Origin: Aquabacterium sp. NJ1
GTDB lineage: Bacteria > Pseudomonadota > Gammaproteobacteria > Burkholderiales > Burkholderiaceae_C
Reading direction: 5' to 3'
DNA: 64,000 bases
Assembly: GCF_000768065.1 (NCBI RefSeq)
Contig: NZ_JRKM01000001.1
Coordinates: 2,046,001 to 2,110,000, forward strand
Shown: one piece after another, positions 46,351 through 56,211 of the stretch
Layout: each line of letters starts with the position of its first letter
Position numbering within the stretch: the first letter of the stretch is position 1
Notes under the pieces: generated by a model
Database searches by the model: none
What the model was told of the DNA's origin: nothing
The model's input: the letters and a program-made list of their open reading frames with translations, nothing else
Program-made: the position numbers and the translations under genes

Positions 46351-47736
46351 TCAGGCCTTGGCGGGCGGCGATGGCAGTGCTTCTGCCTCCGCCACCATGC
46401 GCTCGAAGGTCTTGTCCAGCCGGCGCAAGAAGTCGTTGACATCCTCCACCGAGGTCTCGGCCAGTTGCCAGGACAGCGGGATGAACAGTCGGCCATCGGT
46501 TTCGACCAGGGCCGGCAAGGCCGCCACGCTGGCCACACTGGGCATGAACTGGTCAATGCGCACAGGCACATCGGGCGGGTTGATCACGCTGCTGACGTCA
46601 CCGATGCTGGTGGCGTGACCACTGATCTTGGGGAAGCGGTCCTTGCGCTTCATCTGCACGCCCACATAGCCCACCAGGGTGCGACCCAGCCAGGGCATGA
46701 GCTCCTCCAGCAGATAGGTCCAGCACATCTCGCGGCGCGTGAAGCGGGCCAGGCCCTCTTTCGTCAGGGCGTCGACCGAGCGCACACGCTCCAGCAAGGA
46801 CTTGCGCGGGTCCTGCTCGATGACCAGGAAAGCGCCCACATGGTTGCCCCACAGCGGGCCATGGCCAGCGGACTCGGGGTAATAGCGGCGCAGGTTGACC
46901 GAGATGCGGATCACGGCTGCGGCCTTGGGATCGTCGGGCGCCTGCTCCAGAAAGGTCTGCGCGATGGCCGCAACCTGGAAGGTGTTCATCGACACGCCCA
47001 GCTTGCGCGCCGCCTGGCGCATGGCCTTGGTGCCCGTGGGCACATGGTGATGCCGCAGGCCCGTGGTGGAGAAGTTGGGGCTGTGCCGGCGCGGGATCTG
47101 CTGGATGTTCAGTTGCTTGAGCAGCCGGGCCTCGGCCACCTTGTGCTGGCGGGAGCGCCAGATCTGGCGCGGCCACTGCCACCAGTGATCGGGCGCGACC
47201 GAGCCCAGCATGGACGGCGCTTCAATGGCCATGGGCTCCATGGGCTGGCCATTGAGCCCGCGCACGATCTGGTTGACCAGATTGAGCATGGTCATGCCAT
47301 CACCAAAGATGTGCGGCACGGCCAAAAGAATCACGGCGCGCTCGGGGTGCGGCACAAAGCGCACACGCATGCCGATGCCGCGCTCCAGCGGCACCACCTC
47401 GTTGAGCATGCGCCGGTGCCAGGCTTCCAGCGCGGCAGGGTCGTCCACATTGATGTGCGCATCCACCTGGAAGGCCAGGTCGAACAACTGGTCGACGACA
47501 TGGTCGTCGGGCAGGATGCGGAAGTGGTAGCGGTGCGGCCCGGCTTCCAGCATGGCGCGCAGCTTGGGGTAGTTCGTCACCAGCTGGCGCAGCACGCGGC
47601 GCACCAGCGCCTCGTCCAGTGGCGCATTGAAGCGCAGGATATAGGGCTGCATCACCCCGGCGGCCAGGCCTTCGATGGCGGCGTAGCCGAACTCGGTGCG
47701 GTTGAGCGGGATGATGTCGTCGGTGATGAATGCCAT
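46351..47736 (-). CDS. Condensation-domain / PapA-like acyltransferase
   Basis: 461 residues with the condensation/WS-DGAT/PapA catalytic motif HIFGDG (142-147, HxxxDG), an N-terminal strand-helix pattern (YAAIEGLAAG) and the C-terminal half (VNLRRYYPES, GNHVGAFLVIEQD) of that superfamily. It could make an ester or amide bond from acyl-CoA or an acyl adenylate product. It is a standalone domain, with no adenylation or carrier domain. It converges on the tandem GNAT gene with no intergenic base. Role in the cluster inferred. Confidence 0.75.
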   Translation of the reverse strand: MAFITDDIIPLNRTEFGYAAIEGLAAGVMQPYILRFNAPLDEALVRRVLRQLVTNYPKLRAMLEAGPHRYHFRILPDDHVVDQLFDLAFQVDAHINVDDPAALEAWHRRMLNEVVPLERGIGMRVRFVPHPERAVILLAVPHIFGDGMTMLNLVNQIVRGLNGQPMEPMAIEAPSMLGSVAPDHWWQWPRQIWRSRQHKVAEARLLKQLNIQQIPRRHSPNFSTTGLRHHHVPTGTKAMRQAARKLGVSMNTFQVAAIAQTFLEQAPDDPKAAAVIRISVNLRRYYPESAGHGPLWGNHVGAFLVIEQDPRKSLLERVRSVDALTKEGLARFTRREMCWTYLLEELMPWLGRTLVGYVGVQMKRKDRFPKISGHATSIGDVSSVINPPDVPVRIDQFMPSVASVAALPALVETDGRLFIPLSWQLAETSVEDVNDFLRRLDKTFERMVAEAEALPSPPAKA

Positions 47737-47881
47737 GCATTTGATGGTGCCAGAAGCCGCGAGCCCCTGGCCTCATGGCTTGTGCGGATGCCCCCCTCAA
47801 TGCGGGTCGAGACGCACCCCAGCCCATGCGACCTGACACGCGTCAGTGGGTCACACCGGCAGGACTGCCTACAATCCCGGG

Positions 47882-49000
47882 ATGACTGCCGCCTCCACCC
47901 CCTCCAGCATCGCCCTGCCCCCACTGGCCAACGACCGCTTCCTGCGTGCCTGTTTGCGCCTGCCCACGGATTACACGCCGGTGTGGTTGATGCGCCAGGC
48001 GGGCCGCTACCTGCCGGAGTACCGCGCCACGCGTGACAAGGCCGGCAGCTTCATGGGCCTGGCCACCAACAAGGAGGCCGCCTGCGAGGTGACGCTGCAG
48101 CCGCTGGACCGCTACGACCTGGATGCGGCCATCCTCTTCAGCGACATCCTCACCGTGCCGGATGCCATGGGCCTGGGCCTGAGTTTCGCGGCCGGCGAAG
48201 GCCCCAAGTTCGCGTCCCCCGTGCGTGACGAAGCAGCAGTGGACAAGCTGGCCGTGCCCGACATGGACAAGCTGCGCTACGTGTTCGATGCCGTCAGCAC
48301 GATCCGCCAGGCCTTGTCCGATGACCAGGGTGTGGGCCGCGTGCCGCTGATCGGCTTCTCGGGCAGCCCCTGGACGCTGGCCTGCTACATGGTCGAAGGC
48401 GGCGGCTCGGATGACTACCGCCTGGTCAAGACGCTGATGTACCAGCGCCCCGACCTGATGCACCGCATCCTGGCCATCAATGCCGACGCCGTGGCGCTGT
48501 ACCTCAATACCCAGATCGAAGCCGGCGCGCAGGCCGTGATGGTGTTCGACTCCTGGGGGGGTGTGCTGGCCGATGGCGCCTTCCAGCAGTTCAGCCTGGC
48601 CTACACGAAGCGTGTGCTGGCCCAGTTGAAGAAAGAGCACAAGGGCTACCGCATCCCGCACATCGTGTTCACCAAGGGTGGCGGCATCTGGATCGACGAG
48701 ATCGCCGACAGCGGCTGCGACGTGGTCGGACTGGACTGGACCATGAACCTGGGCAAAGCCCGCGCCATGGTCGGTAACCGCGTGGCCCTGCAAGGCAACC
48801 TGGACCCGAACGTGCTGTTTGCCGAACCGGAACAGATCCAGGCCGAGGTCATCAAGACGCTGGACAGCTTTGGCGTGCCCGGCCCGCAATCCGGTCATGT
48901 GTTCAACCTGGGCCACGGCATCAGCCAGTTCACGCCGCCTGAGAACGTGAGCGTGCTGGTGGACACGGTGCACGCCTACAGCCGCAAGCAGCGCGGCTGA
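47882..49000 (+). CDS. hemE: Uroporphyrinogen decarboxylase
   Basis: 372 residues from the ATG at 47882 (an in-frame upstream start adds 12 residues without family support). [12 protein letters not shown] is the family signature at about 37-48, and [12 protein letters not shown] and [13 protein letters not shown] follow. It decarboxylates uroporphyrinogen III to coproporphyrinogen III in heme synthesis. Monocistronic here. Confidence 0.98.
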   Translation: MTAASTPSSIALPPLANDRFLRACLRLPTDYTPVWLMRQAGRYLPEYRATRDKAGSFMGLATNKEAACEVTLQPLDRYDLDAAILFSDILTVPDAMGLGLSFAAGEGPKFASPVRDEAAVDKLAVPDMDKLRYVFDAVSTIRQALSDDQGVGRVPLIGFSGSPWTLACYMVEGGGSDDYRLVKTLMYQRPDLMHRILAINADAVALYLNTQIEAGAQAVMVFDSWGGVLADGAFQQFSLAYTKRVLAQLKKEHKGYRIPHIVFTKGGGIWIDEIADSGCDVVGLDWTMNLGKARAMVGNRVALQGNLDPNVLFAEPEQIQAEVIKTLDSFGVPGPQSGHVFNLGHGISQFTPPENVSVLVDTVHAYSRKQRG

Positions 49001-49032
49001 GCCACCAGGCGCGATCAAACGTGATCGAGGGC

Positions 49033-49058
49033 GATCAGGGCTGGCGGGCGCCCTGATC
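49033..49058. terminator. Hairpin between convergent hemE and rlpA
   Basis: GATCAGGGC (49033-49041) pairs with GCCCTGATC (49050-49058), loop of eight. It covers the end of rlpA. No T-run follows, so a terminator role is possible but not certain. Confidence 0.45.
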
Positions 49059-50169
49059 AGCGGCGCTCGACCACCAGGGGCCGCAACTGCAAGGTGACCC
49101 TGGCCTGCTGCGCGGCGGCCAGCGCTTCGCTGCGCGAGCCATAAGGCCCCACCTGCAGCTTGAAATACGACGCCTCATGGAACACGGCCAGCATGGGCAA
49201 CAAGTCGGCCATCTCGCTGGCCACCTTCTGCTGCAGGCGGTCCACGCCATCGCGCTTGCCCAGGGCGGCCAGCTGCACCCAGAAGCCCTTGGCATCAGGC
49301 GTGTAGGCCCGGGCCTGCGCCTCCTTGACCGGCACATCGGCAGAGGTGGCCGGCGCCTCGGACAGCGGCGTGACATCGGGCGCAACCGGCTGCGACACGC
49401 CCTTGGCCACCACGGACATGATGGGATCGTCACCCAGCTCCTTGGCGGTCGACAAAGACGTGACCGGCGAGCCGATGGATGCCCCCGCGGACGCCCCCGC
49501 TGAAGCCACCTGCACGGCATCCGGGTCCATCAGGGTGCCTCGGCGCCAGGCGCCGGAGCGGATCTCGTCAAAGGTCAGCCGCTCGATCTCGACCTGCGCA
49601 CTGCCGGTGCTGACCATGCCCAGCTTGACCGCCGCGGCGTAACTCAGGTCCATCACGCGGTTGGAGTGAAAGGGGCCGCGGTCATTGATGCGCACGATGG
49701 TTTCCTTGCCATTGGCCAGGTTGCGCACGCGGGCGTAGCTGGGAATGGGCAAGGTGCGGTGCGCAGCCGTCAGGCCGTACATGCTGAACATTTCGCCGCT
49801 GGCCGTGCGACGGCCATGGAACTTCGTGCCATACCAGGAGGCCTGGCCGCGCTCCTTCCAGCTGACATCGGCCGCCACGGGCTCATAGCTCTGCCCCAGC
49901 ACCACATAAGGTTTGTTGGGGCCACCCGGCTTGATGGGCTCCACCTGCGGCACCGGGTCGGGCAAGGACGCCAGATTGGGCGGCGCGTCGCTGGGCGGGC
50001 CGTCCTTGTCGGGGTTGCGCAAGCCGGGCTCCAGTGGGCGACCGACAGGGGCTTGTGCCCGCATGCCACCGGGCTGGGGCCCCGAGGCGCAGCCCGCCAC
50101 CAGCGCAGCCAGGGCCATCAGCCCCAGCGCAGGCCAACGGGAAGGATGTAATGATGCGCGGCGTGACAT
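49057..50169 (-). CDS. rlpA: RlpA-type septal lytic transglycosylase, lipoprotein
   Basis: 370 residues from the ATG at 50169, giving a lipoprotein signal with lipobox LVAGC (Cys27). The double-psi beta-barrel has the catalytic-type segments QASWYGTKFHG, MTAAHRTLP-like LTAAHRTLPIPS and NDRGPF. The C-terminal SPOR domain (WVQLAALGKRDGVD, KLQVGPYGSRSEA) binds denuded peptidoglycan at the septum. It cleaves glycan strands lacking stem peptides during daughter-cell separation. Confidence 0.93.
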   Translation of the reverse strand: MSRRASLHPSRWPALGLMALAALVAGCASGPQPGGMRAQAPVGRPLEPGLRNPDKDGPPSDAPPNLASLPDPVPQVEPIKPGGPNKPYVVLGQSYEPVAADVSWKERGQASWYGTKFHGRRTASGEMFSMYGLTAAHRTLPIPSYARVRNLANGKETIVRINDRGPFHSNRVMDLSYAAAVKLGMVSTGSAQVEIERLTFDEIRSGAWRRGTLMDPDAVQVASAGASAGASIGSPVTSLSTAKELGDDPIMSVVAKGVSQPVAPDVTPLSEAPATSADVPVKEAQARAYTPDAKGFWVQLAALGKRDGVDRLQQKVASEMADLLPMLAVFHEASYFKLQVGPYGSRSEALAAAQQARVTLQLRPLVVERR

Positions 50170-50297
50170 GGTGGGCACCATAACCGATACACGGCCGGCT
50201 GTGCACGCGGTAAGCCCCTGAGCGGTAACGCGATGCATCCTTTGCACATCGCGGCACAATGTGAGCTGTCACCGAAACCGCCCTGCCCCTGTCCATC

Positions 50298-51557
50298 ATG
50301 TCCAAACCTCTGGAACACGCCTTCGATCACCCTTTTGAGCGCGGCATGCGCAACCGCCGAGCCGCCCTGGGCGATGCCTGGGTGGACAAGTCCGTGGCCA
50401 AGGCCAACGCCTTCAATGCCGAATTCCAGCACTTCATCACGGACTACGCCTGGCACGGCGTGTGGGGCCGCCCCGGCCTGGACTGGAAGACGCGCCGCAT
50501 CATCGTGATGGCCGTGACCTGTGCACTGGGCCGCTGGGATGAGTTCGAGATCCACATGCGCGGCTCGCTCACGCCAGGCAACGCCCACACGCTGAGCCCG
50601 GAAGAGGTGCGCGAGGCCCTGATCCAGATTGCCATCTATGCGGGCGTACCAGCCGCCAACACCGGCTTCGCCAAGGCACTGGGCATCATGCGCGAACTGG
50701 GCATCGAGCCGCCACCGCATCCAGCCGACCAGTCCTGGCACCCGGGCGTTGGTCGCTCGGTGTTCACCAGCACGCGCCCCAAGCTGCACGCCACCGTGCG
50801 CGAGGCACGCCACGGGCAGGCTGCACACACCATCGTGCTGAGCCACGCACTGGGCCAGGACAGCTCGATGTGGGACCTGGTGGCCAACGAGCTGGCCGCC
50901 ACCTGTCGGGTGATCTGCCCGGACACGCGCGGGCATGGCCGCTCGCAGATCCCGTCCGAGCCCCTGTCCATGACCGAACTGGCTGCCGATGCCGCACGCC
51001 TGATCGACGAGGTCGCCGAAGGCGAGCCGGTGATCTGGGTGGGCCTGTCGATGGGCGGCATGATCGGCCAGGAGCTGGCCATCCGTCACCCCGACAAGGT
51101 CAAGGCCCTGGTGCTGGCCAATACCACCAGCGGCTACACGGCGGCCGGCCGTGAAGCCATCGGGCAACGCATCGAAACCGTCGAGTCCTACGGCTTGAGC
51201 GCCATCAGCACCAACACCATGGTGCGCTTTTTCAGCGAAGCCTTCCGCCAGCAGCATGCGGCCACCGTGGCCCGCCACCAGCGCCTGCTGGAGGCGACCG
51301 ACCCGGAAGGCTACACCGCCTGCGCCGCCGCGCTGTGCGATATGGACACCTCCGGCAAACTCAACCTGATCCGCGTGCCGACCCTGGTGATTGCCGGCAG
51401 CCACGACGAGGGCACGCCAGTGGACATGGCGCTCGCGCTCGCACGGGGCATCCACGGGTCGCAGATGGTGACGCTGCAGGGCTGTGCCCACCTGAGTGCC
51501 GTTGAACAACCGCAGGCTTTTGCCGAGGTGCTGGGCGAGTTCGTCGCCAGCATTTGA
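50298..51557 (+). CDS. PcaC-PcaD fusion: 4-carboxymuconolactone decarboxylase / 3-oxoadipate enol-lactonase
   Basis: 419 residues. The N-terminal domain (1-135) is of the carboxymuconolactone decarboxylase type (RRIIVMAVTCALGRWDEFEIH). The C-terminal alpha/beta hydrolase has nucleophile GLSMGG (Ser251), Asp370 in GSHDEG and His398 in GCAHL. Together they would catalyse two successive beta-ketoadipate steps. In the well-known PcaL fusion the order is reversed (hydrolase first). No other pca genes are nearby. The start at 50298 follows a divergent promoter gap with rlpA. Confidence 0.9.
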   Translation: MSKPLEHAFDHPFERGMRNRRAALGDAWVDKSVAKANAFNAEFQHFITDYAWHGVWGRPGLDWKTRRIIVMAVTCALGRWDEFEIHMRGSLTPGNAHTLSPEEVREALIQIAIYAGVPAANTGFAKALGIMRELGIEPPPHPADQSWHPGVGRSVFTSTRPKLHATVREARHGQAAHTIVLSHALGQDSSMWDLVANELAATCRVICPDTRGHGRSQIPSEPLSMTELAADAARLIDEVAEGEPVIWVGLSMGGMIGQELAIRHPDKVKALVLANTTSGYTAAGREAIGQRIETVESYGLSAISTNTMVRFFSEAFRQQHAATVARHQRLLEATDPEGYTACAAALCDMDTSGKLNLIRVPTLVIAGSHDEGTPVDMALALARGIHGSQMVTLQGCAHLSAVEQPQAFAEVLGEFVASI

Positions 51558-51590
51558 ACGGGTTCGCGCACCAAGGCGCGTGCCCATGAA

Positions 51591-51625
51591 AAAACCCCGC
51601 AGTGCCGAAAGGCATGCGGGGTTTT
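51591..51625. terminator. Bidirectional terminator
   Basis: AAAACCCCGCA at 51591-51601 pairs with TGCGGGGTTTT at 51615-51625, with the inner TGCC/GGCA extending the stem around a GAAA loop. It serves the convergent pca fusion and PEP-CTERM genes. Confidence 0.85.
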
Positions 51626-51680
51626 CAGTATCAGGCCAGCCGGATGACCGGCCCGGGCTCGTTTGTCTCTTCTACTCTTG

Positions 51681-52355
51681 TCAGGCTGCGCGGCGACGGG
51701 CCACGGCGGCCACGCCCACCAGACCCAGGCCCATCAAGGCATAAGTGGCGGGCTCGGGGATGGCAGGCGTGCTGGCCAGTGCGCCAATGAAGTGCACGCT
51801 GGTGTTCAGGCCCAACAGACCCGTGTAGGGGCTGGCGACGTTACCCAGGTCGATCATCGGCACGGTACCGGCCTTGGAAAAAGCCGCAGCGGTCACACCG
51901 GAGCCGGTGATGGTCAGGGTCGTGGTTTCACCTTCGGCAAAGGTCTTCGACGCGAAGTCGATGTTCCAGGGGTAGGTGTAACCAGCGTCCTTGATCTGGG
52001 GCAGCAGCCAGTTGTAGCCGGAACCAAAAGCCAGCGACGTGTTGGACGACGTCAGCTTGAGGGTACCGTTCGGGCCAGCCAGCCACAGGGCTTCGACGAA
52101 GGTCCCGCCGGTCTTGGACGGGAACGCATTGGTCGGCTGGGTCAAGGTCACTTGCACGCCACCGGTGATGTCGGCGATGGTCAACGAGGCCACCGAGTAG
52201 CTCAGTGTCTTCGTGTCCAGCAGATCCAGCGCGGTGGACGTGTCAAAGAACGTCTTGAAGTCATACGAATAGCTGGCAGCCCAGCTGGCGGACGAGGCCA
52301 GGCTGAGTGCAGCAATGCCGGCGGCCACAGCCGTTCGGCGCACTAACTTGATCAT
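51681..52355 (-). CDS. PEP-CTERM protein
   Basis: 224 residues from the ATG at 52355, with AGGAGA upstream; an in-frame start at 52397 adds a non-signal prefix. Signal peptide ends near SWAASY; the centre is a Thr/Ser/Gly-rich beta-type domain. The C-terminus is a PEP-CTERM signal: PEPATYALMGLGLVG, then ARRRAA. Predicted exosortase substrate, exported to the surface or matrix. Function unknown. Confidence 0.85.
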   Translation of the reverse strand: MIKLVRRTAVAAGIAALSLASSASWAASYSYDFKTFFDTSTALDLLDTKTLSYSVASLTIADITGGVQVTLTQPTNAFPSKTGGTFVEALWLAGPNGTLKLTSSNTSLAFGSGYNWLLPQIKDAGYTYPWNIDFASKTFAEGETTTLTITGSGVTAAAFSKAGTVPMIDLGNVASPYTGLLGLNTSVHFIGALASTPAIPEPATYALMGLGLVGVAAVARRRAA

Positions 52356-52616
52356 GGAATCTCCTCTCTTGGCGGGTGGGCGTTGAGGGTGGTCCACATC
52401 ACATACAGCTCGAAATGCGTGACTTTTTACCCAACGTTAGGCGATCGTAAAGATTTAATGCTTCGCATCAAAGAGGGGTTGTCCCGCCCCTCACTTATGG
52501 GGCCCTCAACGACATTTCATGATGCGGCAGCTGGCGTGATATCACGCCCGACATCGCGCGCTTGCTCTATGCTTGCCCCCTTGCCCGCCCCTGATCTGCC
52601 TGTTTTTTGAGCACTG

Positions 52617-54731
52617 ATGTCGTCCCACGCTGACCACGCCGCCCCGCCCATGATGAACCCGGCCCAGATGGCCGCCGTGCAACACCTGGACAGCCCCTGC
52701 CTGGTGCTGGCCGGCGCCGGATCCGGCAAGACACGCGTGATCACCCACAAGATCGCCCGCCTGTTGCAACCAGGCCCGGGCGCGGACCTGGCGCCCTCGC
52801 AGATCGGTGCCATCACCTTCACCAACAAGGCCGCCGCCGAAATGCGCGACCGGGTCAAGGCGCTGATTGGCCCCAAGGCGGCATCCAAGCTGCTGGTGTG
52901 CACCTTCCACTCCCTGGGGGTGCGGCTGTTGCGCGAGGATGGCGAGGCACTCGGCCTCAAGCCCACTTTCTCGATTCTGGACAGCGACGACGTCACCAGC
53001 ATCCTGCGCGACGCCGGCGCCACCACAGACGCCAAGCTGGCGCGCAGCTGGCAATGGCAGATCAGCCTGTGGAAGAACATGGGGCTGACCAGCGGCCAGG
53101 CCATGTCGCACATCAAGACGGACGAAGAGCAGATCGCCGTGCGAGTGATGAAGCTGTATGAAGAACGCCTGCTGGCCTACCAGGCGGTGGACTTCGACGA
53201 CCTCATCAGCCTGCCGCTCAAGCTGCTGGCCGAGCACGAGCATGTGCGCCTCAAATGGCAGCGCCAGTTACGCCACGTGCTGGTGGACGAGTACCAGGAC
53301 ACCAACGCCACGCAGTACGAGCTGCTCAAGCTGCTGGTGGGCCAGCAGGGCATCTTCACGGCGGTGGGCGATGACGACCAGTCCATCTACGGCTGGCGTG
53401 GCGCCACGCTGGACAACCTCAAGCGACTGCCGCAGGACTTCCCCAACCTGAAGGTGATCCCGCTGGAGCAGAACTACCGCTCCACCTCGGCCATCCTGCG
53501 GGCGGCCAACAACGTCATCGAAAGCAACCCCAAGCTGTTCCAGAAGACGCTGTGGTCGGACCTGGGCGAGGGCGACCCGGTCAAGCTCATGGAGTGCGAC
53601 AACGAAGAGCACGAGGCCGAGCGCACCGTTTCGCACTTCATGATGCTGCGCATGAACCTGCTGGAGCGCCATCCCGGTGACCCGAGCAAGACGGACTGGA
53701 ACAACTTCGCCATCCTGTACCGCGCCAACCACCAGGCCCGGCCCTTCGAGCAGGCGCTGCGCAAGGCCAACATCCCTTACAAGGTGTCGGGCGGGCAGAG
53801 CTTTTTCGACAAGGCCGAGATCAAGGACCTGTGCGCCTGGCTGCGCCTGCTGCTCAACAATGACGATGACCCGGCCTTCCTGCGCGCGGTGACCACGCCC
53901 AAGCGCGGCATCGGCCACCAGACGCTGGGCTCCTTGGGCGAGTTCGCGGGCAAGTGGAAGGTCAGCCTGTTCGAGGCGCTGTTCTCGGAATCCCTGTCTG
54001 CCTCACTGAGCGCCAAGGCGCTGGGCAGCCTGCACGAGTTCGGCCGCTACGTGAACGACCTGGAGTACAAGGCGCGGCAGACCTATGGCAGCGAGGCCGC
54101 CAAGGAGATGCTGATGGACTGGTTGAAAGACATCGGCTACGAGCAGCACCTGTACGACAACGAGGAAAACGAGAAGGTGGCTGCGGCCCGCTGGACGAAC
54201 GTGCTCGACTTCATCGACTGGGTGGCCAAGCGCTGCGGCGGTGAGATCGAGAACGATGGCGGCATGAGCCACGAGACCGAGAAGAAAAGCGTGCTGGAGA
54301 TCGCCCAGCTGATCTCGCTGATCACCAGCCTGGCCGAGCGCGAAAGCGACCAGAAGCAGGTGACCTTGTCGACCCTGCACGCCTCCAAAGGCCTGGAGTG
54401 GCCGCACGTGGTGCTGGCGGGCGTCAACGAAGGCTCACTGCCGTTTTCGCGCGAGGAAGGCGAGATCACGCCCCAACAGGTCGAGGAAGAGCGCCGCCTG
54501 ATGTACGTGGGCATCACCCGTGCCCGGCTGACGCTGGGCGTGAGCGTGCTCAAGCGCCGCAAGAAAGGGCGCGAGTATGTGCAGGCCATGCCCAGCCGCT
54601 TCGTCGCGGAGATGAAGCTGGGCGAAGGCGGCGGGCCGAAGGAAGACCCGCGCGAGAAGCTCAAGCGCCTGCGTGAGGAGATGGCGGCCAAGGCGGCGGC
54701 ATCCAAGGCCGCAGCGCGCGCTCAGGGATGA
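52617..54731 (+). CDS. rep: ATP-dependent DNA helicase Rep
   Basis: 704-residue SF1A 3'-5' helicase. Walker A LAGAGSGKT (31-39), motif Ia FTNKAAAEM, motif II VDEYQDTN, motif III DDDQSIYGWRGA, motif IV QNYRST, motif VI VGITRAR. Length and NPAQMAAVQHL start match Rep rather than UvrD. It helps forks pass protein roadblocks. A hairpin terminator follows. Confidence 0.94.
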   Translation: MSSHADHAAPPMMNPAQMAAVQHLDSPCLVLAGAGSGKTRVITHKIARLLQPGPGADLAPSQIGAITFTNKAAAEMRDRVKALIGPKAASKLLVCTFHSLGVRLLREDGEALGLKPTFSILDSDDVTSILRDAGATTDAKLARSWQWQISLWKNMGLTSGQAMSHIKTDEEQIAVRVMKLYEERLLAYQAVDFDDLISLPLKLLAEHEHVRLKWQRQLRHVLVDEYQDTNATQYELLKLLVGQQGIFTAVGDDDQSIYGWRGATLDNLKRLPQDFPNLKVIPLEQNYRSTSAILRAANNVIESNPKLFQKTLWSDLGEGDPVKLMECDNEEHEAERTVSHFMMLRMNLLERHPGDPSKTDWNNFAILYRANHQARPFEQALRKANIPYKVSGGQSFFDKAEIKDLCAWLRLLLNNDDDPAFLRAVTTPKRGIGHQTLGSLGEFAGKWKVSLFEALFSESLSASLSAKALGSLHEFGRYVNDLEYKARQTYGSEAAKEMLMDWLKDIGYEQHLYDNEENEKVAAARWTNVLDFIDWVAKRCGGEIENDGGMSHETEKKSVLEIAQLISLITSLAERESDQKQVTLSTLHASKGLEWPHVVLAGVNEGSLPFSREEGEITPQQVEEERRLMYVGITRARLTLGVSVLKRRKKGREYVQAMPSRFVAEMKLGEGGGPKEDPREKLKRLREEMAAKAAASKAAARAQG

Positions 54732-54780
54732 GTGCGAGCACTCACTTCAGCGTCACACTTCTTGCACTGAGCCAAAAAAA

Positions 54781-54804
54781 AACCCGAGATTTGAATCTCG
54801 GGTT
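54781..54804. terminator. Intrinsic terminator after rep
   Basis: AACCCGAGATT (54781-54791) pairs with AATCTCGGGTT (54794-54804), a near-perfect stem with A-run before and TTTC after. The rest of 54732-54992 contains only the osmC-like gene's upstream region, with AAGGA before its ATG. Confidence 0.9.
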
Positions 54805-54992
54805 TCAGAATCCACCAAAAGGAGGAGTGGAGGAGACAAACGAAACAAGCACGTGTAAGACAGTTCAATTGTTGAAAAGTTCCACACGGCTGAAACAAAT
54901 TGTAAAGCAGGCGTGATTATTTCGCAAGGGTTTCACCGAGGCACAATGCGAACCCATCGCCGAGGCGATGACTTAGCGCAAGGACTCCGCAA

Positions 54993-55415
54993 ATGGAATG
55001 CACGATCAACTGGCAACCCACCTCCGGCATGGCTTTCATGGCGGAAACCGGCAGTGGCCACATCATCAACATGGATGGCGCCCCGGAAGGCGGCGGCCGC
55101 AACCTGGCCCCCCGGCCCATGGAAACCGTGCTGGCCGGCACCGGTGGCTGCACGGCTTATGACGTGGTGCTGATCCTCAAGCGGGGCCGCCACGACATTC
55201 GCGGCTGCCAGGTCAAGCTCACGGCCGAGCGCGCCGAGACCGACCCCAAGGTGTTCACCAAGGTCAACATGCACTTTGTCGTGACGGGCGTGAACCTGCC
55301 GGATTCGGCCGTGGCCCGCGCCATCCAGATGTCGCACGAGAAGTACTGCTCGGCCTCGATCATGATCGGCAAGACCGCCGAGATCACGACCAGCTTCGAG
55401 ATCGTCGCGGCCTGA
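54993..55415 (+). CDS. OsmC-family protein, YhfA-like
   Basis: 140 residues with the two OsmC cysteines, Cys53 in GGCTAYDVV and Cys119 in EKYCSAS. The family reduces organic hydroperoxides or acts as a redox-linked binder; the YhfA subgroup is less characterised. Ends 20 bases before the convergent coq7. Confidence 0.9.
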   Translation: MECTINWQPTSGMAFMAETGSGHIINMDGAPEGGGRNLAPRPMETVLAGTGGCTAYDVVLILKRGRHDIRGCQVKLTAERAETDPKVFTKVNMHFVVTGVNLPDSAVARAIQMSHEKYCSASIMIGKTAEITTSFEIVAA

Positions 55416-55435
55416 TCGGGCTCCCGGCCAAGGGG

Positions 55436-56104
55436 TCAGATGTAGTGCGCCGTGGTCGTCATGACCTTGGCGGCCAGGCGCATCAGGCCCCGCACGGGTG
55501 AAGGCAACTCGATGCCACCCGCGCGCTGTGCCGCATCGGCGTGGGCCACCTCGTCGTCGCGCATCTGGGCCACGATGGCCTTGGATGCCGCATCCCCTGC
55601 GGGCAGGCGGTCCATGTGGCTGTTGAGGTGGTGCTCCACCTGGCGCTCGGTTTCCACCACGAAGCCCAGGCTGATCTTGTCGCCCGCCCTGGCGGCCAGC
55701 AGGCCGATGCCAAACGCCCCGGCGTACCACAGCGGGTTGAGCAGGCTGGTGCGGCTGCCCAGCGCCTTGAGGCGCTGCTCCGTCCAGGCCAGGTGATCGG
55801 TTTCTTCGCGCGCGGCGGCCTCGAACTGGGCCTTGAGCGCCGGGCTGTCGGTGCCCCAGGCTTGCGAGGCATACAGGGCCTGCGCGCACACTTCGCCCAC
55901 GTGGTTCACCCGCATCAGCGAGGCCGACAGGCGTTTTTCTTCCTCTGACAGTGCCGTGGCTTCCGGTTCGGCGGGTTGCGGGCAAGGCCGCGTGGCCACG
56001 TGCTCGGCGAAGACCGTGCGCAAGGCCGTGTCGAAGGACATGATCAGGCGGTCCATGCCGTCGTGGCGGATGGCCGAAGAAGAGGCGCGGGCAGACGTGT
56101 TCAT
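55436..56104 (-). CDS. coq7: Demethoxyubiquinone hydroxylase Coq7
   Basis: 222-residue di-iron membrane-associated enzyme for a late hydroxylation in ubiquinone synthesis. [28 protein letters not shown] and [11 protein letters not shown] hold the iron ligands (Glu and ExxH). The presence of Coq7 rather than UbiF is typical of betaproteobacteria. It lies 107 bases after rodA on the same strand, so it may have its own promoter. Confidence 0.95.
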   Translation of the reverse strand: MNTSARASSSAIRHDGMDRLIMSFDTALRTVFAEHVATRPCPQPAEPEATALSEEEKRLSASLMRVNHVGEVCAQALYASQAWGTDSPALKAQFEAAAREETDHLAWTEQRLKALGSRTSLLNPLWYAGAFGIGLLAARAGDKISLGFVVETERQVEHHLNSHMDRLPAGDAASKAIVAQMRDDEVAHADAAQRAGGIELPSPVRGLMRLAAKVMTTTAHYI

Positions 56105-56211
56105 GGGCGGGATGTTAACGCCCCGGCATGCCTGCTGTCTTGCGCCGGATCAGGCCCTCATGGGTATGCGCGGCGGGGCATGTGCGGCGCCTGCAAGCCG
56201 GGGCCCGCCGC

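Noticed and set aside
42520..52440. Shared ACGTTAG in the upstream regions of the GH3 cluster and the second PEP-CTERM gene
   Set aside because: Seven bases with two occurrences is easily chance in 64 kb.
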